A stretch of 64,000 bases of DNA from Cupriavidus sp. WGlv3 (GCF_023952475.1 NZ_JALHRX010000006.1:62001-126000); one strand, 5' to 3'; counted from the first letter of the stretch, positions 43,344 to 52,949 are shown. Notes: a model not told the origin generated them from the letters alone. Numbers and translations: made by a program.

Positions 43344-45547
43344 GCGTGACCGGCACCCCGCTCGACCGCGTCGACGGCATCCCCAAGGTCACCGGCCGCG
43401 CCCGCTACACCGCCGACCACACCCTGCCGGGACTGGTCCACGCGGTGATGGTGACCAGCGCCATCGCCCGCGGCGAGATCGTCGCCATCGACACCGCCGC
43501 GTGCGAACGCATGCCGGGCGTGCGGCTGGTGCTGACGCCGTTCAACGCCCCGCACCTGCCCCGGGGCGGCAAGGCGGCCGCGGACATCCCCACCGCCGGC
43601 CACGTGATGAGCCTGCTGCAGGACACCACGGTCCACTACAACAATGAGCCCATCGCGGTGGTGGTGGCCGATACGCTCGAGCAGGCCCGCGACGCCGCGC
43701 GCTGCCTGCCGGTGCAATACCGGCCGGCCGATGCCGAGCTGGACTTCGCGCAGGCGCGCGCGCGGGCCCGCAAGCCTGACGAGGACGAATCCGCGGACAG
43801 CCGCCGCGGCGATCCCGATGCGGGCCGGCGCGGCGCCGCAGCCGTGATCGACGCGGTCTACACCACGCCGATGGAAACCCACAACCCGATGGAGCCGCAC
43901 GCCACCCTCGCCGCGTGGGATGGCGACCAGCTGACCCTGTACGACGCAACGCAGTACGTCAGCGGCGTGCGCAAGGCGGTCGCGGCCGCGTTCGGCATCG
44001 CTGCCGACAAGGTGCGCGTGATCTGCCCGTATGTGGGCGGCGGCTTTGGCTGCAAGGGCTCGGTGTGGTCGCACGTGGTGCTGGCCGCGATGGCGGCGCG
44101 GCAGGTCAGCCGCCCGGTCAGGCTGGTGGTGGAACGGACCCAGATGTTCGGCCCGGTGGGCGGCCGGCCTTTTACCGAGCAGCATGTGGTTGCCGCCGCG
44201 GCAGCGGATGGCACGCTGCACGCGCTCCGTCATGACGTGACCGCATGCACTGCAGCGATCGAGGAATGGCTCGAATCCGCCGCGCTGATCACGCGCCGGC
44301 TCTACGCCTGCGCCAACGTGCAGACCAGCCACCGGCTGGTCGAGCTGGACATCGGCACGCCCACCTTCATGCGTGCGCCGGGCGAAGCCCCGGGCAGCTT
44401 TGCGCTGGAATGCGCGCTCGACGAACTGGCCGAGCGGCTGGGCCTCGACCCGGTGGCCCTGCGCCTGCGCAACCACGCCGACACCGATCCGGACAAGCAG
44501 CTGCCGTTCTCGAGCAAGTCGCTGCGCGAGTGCTATCGCGATGCCGCCGGGCGCTTCGGCTGGGCTCGCCGCGATCCCGCCCCACGTTCGATGCAGGCCG
44601 ACGGCAAGCTGGTCGGAATGGGCATGGCCACCGCCACCTACCCCACCTACCGCTCGCCCGCCAGCGCGATGGTGCGCCTGCTGCCGGACGGCACGGCGCT
44701 GGTGCGCTCGGGCTCGCAGGACCTCGGCACCGGCACCTATACGGTGATGACGCAGGTCGCCGCCGATGCGCTGGGCCTGCCGCCGGAGCGCGTACGCTTT
44801 GAACTGGGCGACACGGCCTTCCCGGAAGCCCCGGTGTCGGGCGGTTCGCAGTCCGTGGCCAGCGTCGCGCCCGCAGTGCAGCAGGCGGCCGAAGCGGCAC
44901 GGCTGCGCCTGATCCGCCAGGCCGTGGCCGATACCGCCTCGCCGTTGTCTGGCGCGCCGGTGGAGGATATCGAAATCGTCGAAGGCTGGCTGCAACGCCG
45001 CTCGGATCCGGCGCAGCGCGAACCGATGACCGCGCCGATCCGGCGTGCGGGCGGGCGAGCCATCGAGGCCCGCGCCAGCACCAAGCCCGGCAAGGAGCGC
45101 CAGGCTTATTCCATGCATGCTTTCGGCGCGGTCTTTGCCGAAGTCCGCGTCGACCCGGAACTGGGCGAGATCCGCGTCCACCGCGTGGTTGCCAGCTACG
45201 GCGCCGGCCGGCTGCTGAACCGCAAGACCGCGCACAGCCAGCTGATGGGCGGCATCGTCTGGGGCATCGGCATGGCGCTGCACGAAAAGACCGAGCTGGA
45301 CCTGGCCACCGGGCGCGTCGCCAACGCCAACCTGGCCGAGTACCACGTGCCGGTCAATGCCGACATCGGCACCATCGAGGTCACGGTGGTGGACGAGGAC
45401 GATCCGCATATCAACGCGCTCGGCACCAAGGGCATCGGCGAGATCGGCATCGTCGGCGTAGCCGCGGCCATTGCCAATGCCGTGTACCACGCCACCGGCC
45501 GGCGCGTGCGCGACTTGCCGATCACGCTGGACAAGCTGCTGAACTGA
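43340..45547 (+). CDS. aldehyde oxidoreductase molybdenum subunit (PaoC-like)
   Basis: The 735-residue catalytic subunit. It oxidises aldehydes (or related heterocycles) to acids at a molybdenum cytosine or molybdopterin cofactor. Landmarks are [42 protein letters not shown] and the catalytic Glu701 in [21 protein letters not shown]. Length and the compact N-terminus match PaoC rather than long xanthine dehydrogenases. Translation is coupled to the FAD subunit (ATGA overlap). The XdhC/PaoD maturation factor usually found downstream is absent here and must be encoded elsewhere. Confidence 0.93.
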   Translation: MSVTGTPLDRVDGIPKVTGRARYTADHTLPGLVHAVMVTSAIARGEIVAIDTAACERMPGVRLVLTPFNAPHLPRGGKAAADIPTAGHVMSLLQDTTVHYNNEPIAVVVADTLEQARDAARCLPVQYRPADAELDFAQARARARKPDEDESADSRRGDPDAGRRGAAAVIDAVYTTPMETHNPMEPHATLAAWDGDQLTLYDATQYVSGVRKAVAAAFGIAADKVRVICPYVGGGFGCKGSVWSHVVLAAMAARQVSRPVRLVVERTQMFGPVGGRPFTEQHVVAAAAADGTLHALRHDVTACTAAIEEWLESAALITRRLYACANVQTSHRLVELDIGTPTFMRAPGEAPGSFALECALDELAERLGLDPVALRLRNHADTDPDKQLPFSSKSLRECYRDAAGRFGWARRDPAPRSMQADGKLVGMGMATATYPTYRSPASAMVRLLPDGTALVRSGSQDLGTGTYTVMTQVAADALGLPPERVRFELGDTAFPEAPVSGGSQSVASVAPAVQQAAEAARLRLIRQAVADTASPLSGAPVEDIEIVEGWLQRRSDPAQREPMTAPIRRAGGRAIEARASTKPGKERQAYSMHAFGAVFAEVRVDPELGEIRVHRVVASYGAGRLLNRKTAHSQLMGGIVWGIGMALHEKTELDLATGRVANANLAEYHVPVNADIGTIEVTVVDEDDPHINALGTKGIGEIGIVGVAAAIANAVYHATGRRVRDLPITLDKLLN

Positions 45548-45690
45548 ACGCCCCCGGCACCAGGCAGGGATCCGTAGGCGCCGCGCTGGCTGCGGCAGTG
45601 GTTGCGCCGGCCGCGATCCGGTGGAAAGATGTCGCCCACGGGCCCCGCGCCCGCAACCTGGCTGCCCGCCATGCGGGCATGGAGGCTGCC

Positions 45691-46551
45691 GTGACCGAGC
45701 GAATTCCACCGCGTACTTCCTCGTGCATCGCCCTGCTGCTGGCCACCGGCGCGCTGCTGGCCGCGGCCCCGGCCAGCGCCCAGACGCCGGCACCGCTGGC
45801 GGAATGGCAGTTCTCCGCCGGCATTCCGCTGCAGAAGCTGTTCCAGGACGACATTCCCGACTGGCAGGTCCGGCTTGGCGCCGCCGCGATGCTGCGGCCG
45901 CGCTACGACGGTTCGTCCGAGTACATCGTGATCGGCGGCCCCAGCATCGATATCCGCTACCGCGACCTTGCTTTTGCGTCGATTGGCGAAGGGCTGGGCG
46001 TGAACCTGCTGCGCGGCAGGAACTGGCGCGCGGGCATCGCGCTCACCTACAACCTGGGCCGGCGTGGGCAGGATGACTCGCCGCACCTGGACGGCATGGG
46101 CAATATCAACCCGGCGCCGGAAGGCAAGCTGTTCGCCGAATACGCGGTCTCAAAGGAGTTTCCGCTGGTGCTGCGCATCGACGCGCGCCGCAGCCTGGGC
46201 GGCAGCGACGGCTGGGTCGGCGATATCGGTGCCTATATGCCGCTGCCCGGCAGTTCGGAGAAATTCTTCTGGTTCGCCGGCCCCACCGTCACGCTGGCCG
46301 ACTCGCGCTACATGAACGCCTGGTACGGCGTCAGCGCCGCGCAGGCGCGCGCCGGCCGGCCGCAATACCATGCGCGCGGCGGCATCAAGTCATACGGCTT
46401 CGGCGTGACCTCGGTGTGGTACTTCGCCAAACACTGGTTTGCCAGCTCTGACGTGGCCGTGTCGCAGCTAGCCGGCGATGCGGCCGACAGCCCGATCACG
46501 CGCAAGCGCACCAACGCGGTGTTCGACCTGTCGGTCAACTACGAATTCTGA
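45691..46551 (+). CDS. MipA/OmpV-family outer-membrane protein
   Basis: A 286-residue predicted beta-barrel of the MipA/OmpV family (scaffold of murein enzymes in E. coli, also linked to metal and aminoglycoside phenotypes). A signal peptide ends at PASAQT. The mature part has family sequence LRPRYDGSSEYIVIGGPSIDIRYRDLAFASIGEGLGVNLL and ends in an aromatic Phe (VNYEF) for BAM insertion. GTG at 45691 is chosen because GGAGG lies exactly five bases upstream; ATG at 45679 in frame is the alternative. It converges with the TonB receptor. Confidence 0.87.
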   Translation: MTERIPPRTSSCIALLLATGALLAAAPASAQTPAPLAEWQFSAGIPLQKLFQDDIPDWQVRLGAAAMLRPRYDGSSEYIVIGGPSIDIRYRDLAFASIGEGLGVNLLRGRNWRAGIALTYNLGRRGQDDSPHLDGMGNINPAPEGKLFAEYAVSKEFPLVLRIDARRSLGGSDGWVGDIGAYMPLPGSSEKFFWFAGPTVTLADSRYMNAWYGVSAAQARAGRPQYHARGGIKSYGFGVTSVWYFAKHWFASSDVAVSQLAGDAADSPITRKRTNAVFDLSVNYEF

Positions 46552-46617
46552 CGATCGCCGCGGCCAGGCTGGTTCGGCTATCGCACATTGGATGGCCCGC
46601 ATCCCTGATTCAGCCGC

Positions 46618-46640
46618 CTGGCGGCGTCAAGCGCCGCCAG
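46618..46640. terminator. stem-loop between mipA-like and TonB receptor genes
   Basis: CTGGCGGCG and CGCCGCCAG form a perfect nine-base stem with a five-base loop, in the 100-base gap between convergent genes. It lacks a T-run but is well placed to end both transcripts. Confidence 0.5.
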
Positions 46641-46651
46641 CCGCGCCGCGC

Positions 46652-48931
46652 TTACCAGCGGTGCTGGTACATCGCCGTCAGCGTGATGCCCGCTGCCGGC
46701 AGCCGGCTGGTGTTGTTGCTGTTGCGCAGCAGCTGGCTGTACAGCGGGTAGTAGTTGCGGTTGAACAGGTTCTCGATGCCGACCGTGATCGTGTCCGTGC
46801 GCGTCAGTTCATAGCGGCTGATCAGGTCGACGGTGGTATAGCTGCCGACCTCGCGCCGGCCGAAGCTGTTCTGGCCGTTGAGCCGGTAATCGCGGCTGGC
46901 GTAGTAGCTCAGCTGCACCCGGTTGCTCCACTGGCTCACGGGACGGAACTGCAGGTACGCCGTGACCTTGAGCGGCGGGATGCGGTAACCGGTCATGTCC
47001 TGCAGGCCGGCGCTGCCCTGCGGCCGTTCGCGCCCGTTGATCCAGGTGATGGTGCCGCCCGCGCCCCAGCGCTCGTCGTCCGAGCGGTAGTCGGCGGCCG
47101 CTTCCACGCCCGCGATGCGCTCTTCGGTGCGGGTCAGGATCAGGCCGTTGTTGAAGCTCTGCACGTCGCCAAGTTTGGAGGTGGTGTAGAACAGCGCCAC
47201 GCTCGCCAGCGTATTGCCCAGCGCGCCGCGCCAGCCCAGTTCATAGTTGTTGGTCTTGACCGGATCGAGGCTGGACGAATTGATATCGAAGCCGGCGCGC
47301 GCATTGCGGATCTGCAGGCCGATGTCCGGCAGCTGGAAGCCCTGGCTGAACGAGGCATAGAACTCCTGGCCCTTGACCGGCGCATAGGCCGCGCCCAGGT
47401 TGAACAGCCAGGCGCCATAGTTGACCGTGCCGCCCTTGACCGTGGCCGGGTTGCTCACGCGCGATTGCGACAGCGGCACGAAGTCATCGAAGCTGGCGCT
47501 GGCGCGCTCATAGCGCAGGCCGCCCTCGGTTGACCATTGCTCGCTGAACTTGTGCTGCAGCTGGCCGAAGATGCCGCCACTGCGCGTGGTCAGCGGCGGC
47601 ATGTAGGTGGCCGTGCCGATGCGGTTGAAGACCAGCCCGCCGCTGCTGTCGTAGGCGCGCGGATCGAACAGGTCCAGCGGCATGTCGCTGCGCTCCTGGT
47701 TGTAGTCGGCGCCCCACAGCAGCTTGGTGGCCTTGGCCTGGCCCAGCGGCGTGCTGATGGTCAGGCGCCCGCCGAACACGTCGCTGTTCTGGCTGATCTG
47801 GTCGACATTGCCGCCGCGCGTGGCCACCGCGCGCGCATCGAAGGGCGGGAAACGCGTGAAGTAGTCGCGGTAATAGAACTGGCTCGATACCGTGCTGCCG
47901 AACAGGTCCTGGTGCTGGTAGTCCAGGTTGACCACGGTGTTGCGCAGCTCGTTCTGGTTGTCCAGCTGCAGGCCGCGGATCGCGCGCGCGGCGGTGGAGC
48001 CGGCCGGCGCGCGGGCCACCGACGGATCGGAGGCATAGTCGGTGTTCTGCTTGGCCTGGTACCGGCTGACGCTCAGCTGCAGCCGCTGCTGGCCGTCGAT
48101 GCGCCAGCCCAGCTTGCCGCTCAGGTTGTAGACATTGGAATCGAAGAGATCGCCCTGGCTGGGCTCCGGCGCAATGCGGTTGCCTTCGGCATCGTAGGGG
48201 CTGCCGATGCGCTGCGCGCCCAGGTGGAAGGCATAGTCGATCGGTCCCTGGCTGCCGGAGAAATGCTGCTGCACGTTGGCGCTCAGGCCTTCCTTGCTCA
48301 GCCGCGTCAGCGGCGTGCCCAGCGTGACCGTGGTGTCCGCGCTCGGCGGCCCGCCGGCCTGGCGCGTGGTGATCGAGATGATGCCGCCGCTGGCACCCGC
48401 CCCGTAGAGCGCGCTGCTGCCGCGCAGCACCTCGATGCGCTCGATATTGCTGGGGTCGATGGTCGCCAGGTTGCGCGCCGAATCGCGGTTGGTGTTCAGC
48501 GGGATGCCGTCGACCAGCACCAGTGCGCTGCGCCCGCGCAGCGTCTGTCCAAAATCCGTCACCGTGCGGCTGGAATCGGCCATCCCCGGAATGACCTTGC
48601 TCAGCATGGTGGCAAGGTTGGTCGACCCCGTGCGCAGCTCGTCCAGTTCCTCGCGCTCGATCACCGTGACCTGCCGCATCGGGTTGACCAGGTCGCTCTT
48701 GATGCGGTCGACGCGCACCTCCACGGCATTCAGGCTGCCCGCTTCCACCGACGCGGCCGGTGCCTGGGCCTGGGCCTGGGCCTGGGCCTGGGCCTGGGCC
48801 TGGGCCTGGGCCTGGGCCTGGGCCTGTGCGGCGCAGACAAGCGGCAGCGTGCCCGCAATGGCACAGATCAGCAGGGATAACGGACGAGGACGAAGGGCGA
48901 AACAGAAGGAGGTGGCCGGAAGGGTTTGCAT
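46652..48931 (-). CDS. TonB-dependent outer-membrane receptor with N-terminal Ala-Gln repeat
   Basis: A 759-residue receptor. A signal peptide (about 1-34) is followed at once by about eleven Ala-Gln dipeptides encoded by a perfect hexanucleotide repeat. The plug follows (MRQVTVIEREELDELRTGSTNLATML, LRGRSALVLVDGIPLNTNRDSARNLATIDPSNIERIEVLRGSSALYG-type sequence), then a 22-strand barrel. The last residue is Trp, not the usual Phe. The plug resembles receptors for catecholates or copper/heme-type ligands; the ligand is not assignable. A Fur-like box 49 bases upstream of the start suggests iron control. Confidence 0.9.
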   Translation of the reverse strand: MQTLPATSFCFALRPRPLSLLICAIAGTLPLVCAAQAQAQAQAQAQAQAQAQAQAQAPAASVEAGSLNAVEVRVDRIKSDLVNPMRQVTVIEREELDELRTGSTNLATMLSKVIPGMADSSRTVTDFGQTLRGRSALVLVDGIPLNTNRDSARNLATIDPSNIERIEVLRGSSALYGAGASGGIISITTRQAGGPPSADTTVTLGTPLTRLSKEGLSANVQQHFSGSQGPIDYAFHLGAQRIGSPYDAEGNRIAPEPSQGDLFDSNVYNLSGKLGWRIDGQQRLQLSVSRYQAKQNTDYASDPSVARAPAGSTAARAIRGLQLDNQNELRNTVVNLDYQHQDLFGSTVSSQFYYRDYFTRFPPFDARAVATRGGNVDQISQNSDVFGGRLTISTPLGQAKATKLLWGADYNQERSDMPLDLFDPRAYDSSGGLVFNRIGTATYMPPLTTRSGGIFGQLQHKFSEQWSTEGGLRYERASASFDDFVPLSQSRVSNPATVKGGTVNYGAWLFNLGAAYAPVKGQEFYASFSQGFQLPDIGLQIRNARAGFDINSSSLDPVKTNNYELGWRGALGNTLASVALFYTTSKLGDVQSFNNGLILTRTEERIAGVEAAADYRSDDERWGAGGTITWINGRERPQGSAGLQDMTGYRIPPLKVTAYLQFRPVSQWSNRVQLSYYASRDYRLNGQNSFGRREVGSYTTVDLISRYELTRTDTITVGIENLFNRNYYPLYSQLLRNSNNTSRLPAAGITLTAMYQHRW
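48763..48826. repeat. hexanucleotide tandem repeat (CCTGGG)10 inside TonB receptor gene
   Basis: Ten perfect CCTGGG units plus a partial CCTG. On the coding strand the units read CAGGCC and encode alternating Ala and Gln around the signal-peptide cleavage region. Copy-number change would add or remove two residues per unit without a frameshift. Confidence 0.97.
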
Positions 48932-48979
48932 GGTGGCAGCAGGCGCGCGCGGCTTACTTTAATGATTTGTAACAAAACC

Positions 48980-48998
48980 GGAAATGATAATGATTCCT
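48980..48998. promoter_or_regulatory. Fur-like box upstream of TonB receptor
   Basis: GGAAATGATAATGATTCCT matches 13 of 19 positions of the classical GATAATGATAATCATTATC iron box, and lies 49 bases before the receptor ATG. It is the best Fur candidate in the window. Confidence 0.6.
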
Positions 48999-49208
48999 GA
49001 TTGTGTTAGCAAGCGCGGATGCGGCCCTGCTTATGCTTGGCGAGGCACATGGCAGCGCAGATGGGGGGATCGGAACCTGCGCTGGTTGCCGTGATAGAGT
49101 CGGTCTTCATTCGCTGTAGCCAGCCTTATGTCGCCCTCCATCGCGTATGGACCAGGCGATCCGGCCCGCCGCCAACCTCGCATGGAAAACCACGCCGGTA
49201 CGCTCAGC

Positions 49209-49784
49209 ATGACCGATCCCATCCCGCCTATCGTTCCCGCGCAAACCGCCCTGGTAGTCATGCACTACCAGACCGACATCCTGGCGCTCTTTCCCTCCGT
49301 CGCCCCCACCTTGCTTGCCAACACGCGCAAGCTGTGCGACGCCGCTCGGTCCCGGGGCGTCAGCGTCTATTTCGCCAAGATCCACTTCAGCCCGGGCTAT
49401 CCGGAAGTCAGCCCGTTGAACCGCAACGGGCAGGGCATCAGGCGGCTTGGCCTGTTCGTCGACGACCAGATCTCCCCCGGACTCGAGCGGCGGGACCATG
49501 AACCGCTGATCGTCGCGCATCGCGCCAGCGTGTTCTTTGGTACCGACCTGCAGGTAAGGCTGTCAGCGCAGGGCATCGATACCCTGTTGATGGTGGGCAT
49601 CGCCTCGACCGGCGTGGTGCTGTCGTCGGTGGCGTATGCAAGCGATGCGGATTTCCGCCTGTTCACGGTCAAGGATTGCTGCTACGACCCGGACCAGGTC
49701 GTGCACGACCATCTGTTCGCCACGGCATTCGATTCGCGCACCACGGTGCTGTCGCTCGCTGATGCCTTGGCTCTGCTGGCCTGA
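49209..49784 (+). CDS. isochorismatase-fold protein without the canonical triad
   Basis: A 191-residue protein with the cysteine-hydrolase (isochorismatase-like) fold. Fold landmarks are TALVVMHYQTDIL near the N-terminus, RASVFFGTDLQVRL in the middle, and LMVGIASTGVVLSSVAYASDADFRLFTVKDCCYDPD. Relative to active members the triad is replaced: Asp by His19, Lys by Ala103 and the nucleophilic Cys by Val136. It probably has another activity or binding role. The start is uncertain among ATGs at 49128, 49182 and 49209; none has a strong ribosome binding site. It is followed by a VOC-family gene after 62 bases. Confidence 0.78.
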   Translation: MTDPIPPIVPAQTALVVMHYQTDILALFPSVAPTLLANTRKLCDAARSRGVSVYFAKIHFSPGYPEVSPLNRNGQGIRRLGLFVDDQISPGLERRDHEPLIVAHRASVFFGTDLQVRLSAQGIDTLLMVGIASTGVVLSSVAYASDADFRLFTVKDCCYDPDQVVHDHLFATAFDSRTTVLSLADALALLA

Positions 49785-49846
49785 GCGCGACCGGGACGTC
49801 GGCACACGGTCTGGCGACGCGACACACCAACCACAGAGGAGAAGCC

Positions 49847-50221
49847 ATGTTCGACCACGTTAAATTCGGCGTCACCGACTATGCCGCGAGCAAGGCGTTT
49901 TTCCTGAAGGCCCTGGCACCGCTCGGCGTAACGGTGGCGTCGGAGGGGCCGCCGACATACGGTGTCGAACTCTGCGCGAGAGGCAAGGCTTCGCTGTGCC
50001 TGTTCCAGACCGGGGAGAAGCCGGCACACCTGCATCTGGCGTTTACCGCCGAGACCCGGCAGCAGGTCGACGCCTTCTATCGCGCAGCGCTAGCCGCGGG
50101 TGCCACAGACAACGGTGGACCGGGACTGCGGCCGCACTACCACGCGAACTACTATGCGGCGTTCGTCATTGGACCTGACGGGCACAATCTCGAGGTGGTT
50201 TGCCACGTGCCCGATGCGTGA
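49847..50221 (+). CDS. VOC/glyoxalase-family protein
   Basis: A 124-residue single vicinal-oxygen-chelate domain starting FDHVKFGVTDYAASKAFFLKAL, with the C-terminal GPDGHNLEVVCH. Such proteins act as dioxygenases, isomerases or resistance proteins; the function here is not predictable. A strong ribosome binding site (AGAGGAGA) precedes the ATG. It probably shares a transcript with the preceding isochorismatase-fold gene. Confidence 0.85.
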   Translation: MFDHVKFGVTDYAASKAFFLKALAPLGVTVASEGPPTYGVELCARGKASLCLFQTGEKPAHLHLAFTAETRQQVDAFYRAALAAGATDNGGPGLRPHYHANYYAAFVIGPDGHNLEVVCHVPDA

Positions 50222-50309
50222 TCGTTCCAACGAGAGAAGGTCCGGAAGGGTCCGCGCATGGCGCATGCCGTCCATCACGCCCCGCTACCCATACCGGCGG
50301 CGTACACGC

Positions 50310-51152
50310 CTAATGCGACATGAACACCGGCAAGCCCGACTGCCGCAGCAACAAACGGGTGGTGCCGCCCAGCACCAGTTCCCGCAGCCGGGAGCGGCCA
50401 TAGCCGCCGGCGACCAGAAGGTCGGCCTGTATCTCGCTGGCAAGTCCGGGCAGAACTCGGTCGGGGTCGCCCTCGCGGGCCAGCACATTCGCGTGGATGC
50501 CATGATCGTGCAGCCAGGCTGCGAGTCGGTCCGCGCTGGCCAGGAAGGCCTCTTTCTCGACCTCGGCGCCGGACTTGCCGGCGCTGACGATCACGACTGA
50601 GACGGCACTGGCGTGCGCCAGCCAGGGCAGTGCGTCGGCTACCGCCCGCGCGGCCTCGCGGCCGCCGTTCCATGCGATGGCAACATGGCCGCCAATGGGC
50701 GGGGCGGAGTCGCCTGGCACCAGCAGGATGGGCCGGCCGGCGTTGAGCATCGCATACTCGGCAACCGCGGCCAGCAGGCCCGGCACATCGGCCTGCGCCG
50801 AGGGCGGTGCCGGCAAGATAAGATCGGCGAAACGTCCTTCGTTGGCCAGCGCCCAGCCGGATTCCGCGGTAACAACGACGTGCCGCGCGGGAATGCCGGG
50901 CGCCACTTGCCTGACCAGCGTGTCGAGTGCCTGCCTGTGATCGTCAGCCAGATTCCGCACATGGCTGGCGGCGGACGCGGCGTATTGCCCGGCTCCCTCT
51001 CCGGCCCCGCGGAAGGGTTCCAGCTGCGTGCCCGTTGCCGTCAGGCCGATTACGCTGCCATGGGACTTCGCTGCAAGGCGTGCGGCCGTTTCAATGCGCG
51101 CCGACCGTGCCGCATCTTCGCTGAGGTCGACCAGGATGGTCCTGAAGTCCAT
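50310..51152 (-). CDS. tandem universal stress protein (two UspA domains)
   Basis: A 280-residue protein with two Usp domains (about 1-145 and 150-280). The second keeps the ATP-binding motif G-x2-G-x9-G-T (GYGRSRLRELVLGGTTR); the first has lost it (APPSAQADVPG). It faces away from a second Usp gene at 51459 across a 306-base gap that contains an FNR/ANR box. This is typical of low-oxygen-induced stress clusters in Burkholderia relatives. Confidence 0.9.
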   Translation of the reverse strand: MDFRTILVDLSEDAARSARIETAARLAAKSHGSVIGLTATGTQLEPFRGAGEGAGQYAASAASHVRNLADDHRQALDTLVRQVAPGIPARHVVVTAESGWALANEGRFADLILPAPPSAQADVPGLLAAVAEYAMLNAGRPILLVPGDSAPPIGGHVAIAWNGGREAARAVADALPWLAHASAVSVVIVSAGKSGAEVEKEAFLASADRLAAWLHDHGIHANVLAREGDPDRVLPGLASEIQADLLVAGGYGRSRLRELVLGGTTRLLLRQSGLPVFMSH

Positions 51153-51361
51153 GATGAGGTTCCGATCTTTGGTTTGTCATTCCAGCGGAAAACCGGTGTC
51201 GCCGCCCTGGTCGACATCCCCTCCCCTACAGGACAGTCTAGCCAGTGGGACCCGGCGGCGTTCGACGCAGATCAACGGGCCGATTCGCTAAACCAAAGTC
51301 TTGTCGCCATCACCCCGCTCCTGGCTGCGATCAAGGACGCTGCCAGCCCTGCCGCTTCAGA

Positions 51362-51375
51362 TTGATGCTGATCAA
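51362..51375. promoter_or_regulatory. FNR/ANR box upstream of the Usp-ADH-PRT operon
   Basis: TTGATGCTGATCAA is a perfect match to TTGAT-N4-ATCAA. It ends 83 bases before the UspA start, which fits an activator site near -41.5 with a 5' leader of about 50 bases. The divergent tandem-Usp gene starts about 210 bases away on the other side, in the same 306-base gap (51153-51458). Confidence 0.85.
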
Positions 51376-51458
51376 ACGCGGATCCCCGCCGGCATCTACG
51401 CTGAAAGGCAACGCCCCGCGGCCTCGATTCCGCACCTCCCTTTGTCAGGAGACTCATC

Positions 51459-51914
51459 ATGTACCAGCGCATCCTACTCGCCGTCGACGGCAGCCGTTCT
51501 TCGGACCTGGCAATGAGCCAGGCCATCATCATTGCCAGGGCGACCGGCGCCGAGGTCAAGGCCTTGTTCGTGGCGGACGACACCGATGTCTTCTTCGAAG
51601 CCAGCTACTTCAATCCGAAAGAACTGGTCGACAGCATCCTTGCGCATGGCCGCAAGGCGCTGGATGCGGCATCCGTCAGGCTCAGCGAGGCCGGTGTGCG
51701 CAATGTGATGCAGCTTGACGAAAAGCCGGTGGCGCCGGGCAGGATCTCGGCGACCATTGTCGCCGAAGCCGATGCCTGGAATGCCGACCTGATCGTGCTT
51801 GGCACGCACGGTCGCCGCGGGGTACGGCGCCTGCTGATGGGCAGCGTATCGGAAGGCGTGCTGGCCAAGACGAGCAAGCCCGTGCTGCTGGTCCGTAGCG
51901 AAATCGAAGGCTAG
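51459..51914 (+). CDS. universal stress protein UspA family, ATP-binding type
   Basis: A 151-residue single-domain Usp. It has the N-terminal YQRILLAVDGSRSSDLAMSQA and a complete ATP site GTHGRRGVRRLLMGSVSEGVL. Such proteins accumulate in growth arrest and low oxygen. The FNR/ANR box upstream supports the second. An AGGAGA ribosome binding site precedes the ATG. The alcohol dehydrogenase and phosphoribosyltransferase genes follow with 21- and 15-base gaps, so the three form an operon. Confidence 0.93.
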   Translation: MYQRILLAVDGSRSSDLAMSQAIIIARATGAEVKALFVADDTDVFFEASYFNPKELVDSILAHGRKALDAASVRLSEAGVRNVMQLDEKPVAPGRISATIVAEADAWNADLIVLGTHGRRGVRRLLMGSVSEGVLAKTSKPVLLVRSEIEG

Positions 51915-51935
51915 CCCTACCCGGCGCAATACCTT

Positions 51936-52949
51936 ATGTCCCGCCCGACCATGCGCGCGATGGTGTTCGAGGGCGCAGGCTTGCCGCTGCACCTTCGTCG
52001 CTTGCCGGTTCCAGAGCCCGGTCCCGGCGAACTTCGCATCGCCGTGGCGGCCTGCGGCGTGTGCCGTACCGACCTGCACATCGTCGACGGCGACCTGCGC
52101 CATCCCAAACCGGCCCTCATACCAGGACACGAGATCGTCGGACGGGTGGATGCATGCGGCGCCGGCGTCATCGCCTTCACTCCCGGCGAGCGCGTCGGCG
52201 TGCCATGGCTCGGGCATGCATGCGGCGCTTGCCGCTACTGCCTGCGTCATCGCGAGAATCTTTGCAGCGCGCCGCTGTTCACCGGCTATACCCGCGACGG
52301 TGGCTATGCCGAGTACGCGGTTGCCGACAGCGCATTTTGCTTCCGGCTTCCCCCCGCCTACGATGACGAACACGCCGCGCCACTGCTCTGCGCCGGCCTG
52401 ATCGGCTATCGCACGCTACGCATGGCGGGCGCAGCCAACCATGCGCGCCGCATCGGCATCTACGGCTTCGGCGCCGCGGCCCACCTCGTCACGCAGATCG
52501 CCGTAGCGCAGGGCCGCGAGGTCTACGCTTTCACCCGCACGGGCGATACAAGGGCCCAGCAACTCGCCTATCAGACGGGCGCCTGCTGGGCCGGTTCGAG
52601 CGAGCTTCAGTCGCCCGTGCCGCTGGACGCTGCGCTGATTTTTGCTCCGGTGGGTGCATTGATACCCAAAGCGCTACGCGACGTGGACAAGGGCGGCATC
52701 GTTGTCTGCGGCGGAATTCACATGAGCGATGTGCCAAGCATGCCTTACCAGGTGCTCTGGGAAGAGCGGCGCCTGTGTTCCGTCGCCAACCTTACGCGCA
52801 CCGACGGCCTTGCGTTAATGGATATTGCCGAGCGCACGCCGCTGGTGACGCACACCATCGCCTATCCGCTGGAACAAGCCAACGCGGCATTGGCCGACCT
52901 GCGCGAAAGCCGCCTTGCCGGTGCCGCCGTACTGAAAATTTCTCCATAG
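51936..52949 (+). CDS. zinc-dependent alcohol dehydrogenase
   Basis: A 337-residue medium-chain dehydrogenase. The catalytic zinc site begins CGVCRTDLHIVDG and PGHEIVGRVDA. The structural zinc uses four cysteines in CGACRYCLRHRENLC. The coenzyme fold is present as GIYGFGAAAHLVTQIA, slightly off the GxGxxG pattern. Probable role: regenerating NAD by reducing aldehydes under low oxygen, inferred from its place in the FNR-box operon. Confidence 0.92.
   Translation: MSRPTMRAMVFEGAGLPLHLRRLPVPEPGPGELRIAVAACGVCRTDLHIVDGDLRHPKPALIPGHEIVGRVDACGAGVIAFTPGERVGVPWLGHACGACRYCLRHRENLCSAPLFTGYTRDGGYAEYAVADSAFCFRLPPAYDDEHAAPLLCAGLIGYRTLRMAGAANHARRIGIYGFGAAAHLVTQIAVAQGREVYAFTRTGDTRAQQLAYQTGACWAGSSELQSPVPLDAALIFAPVGALIPKALRDVDKGGIVVCGGIHMSDVPSMPYQVLWEERRLCSVANLTRTDGLALMDIAERTPLVTHTIAYPLEQANAALADLRESRLAGAAVLKISP

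Noticed and set aside
43025..45793. Open frame of over 900 codons on the minus strand
   Set aside because: It mirrors the molybdenum subunit gene; composition is low-complexity and no domain is visible.
48763..48826. Tandem repeat considered as a CRISPR-like array
   Set aside because: Units are 6 bases without spacers and lie within a coding frame.
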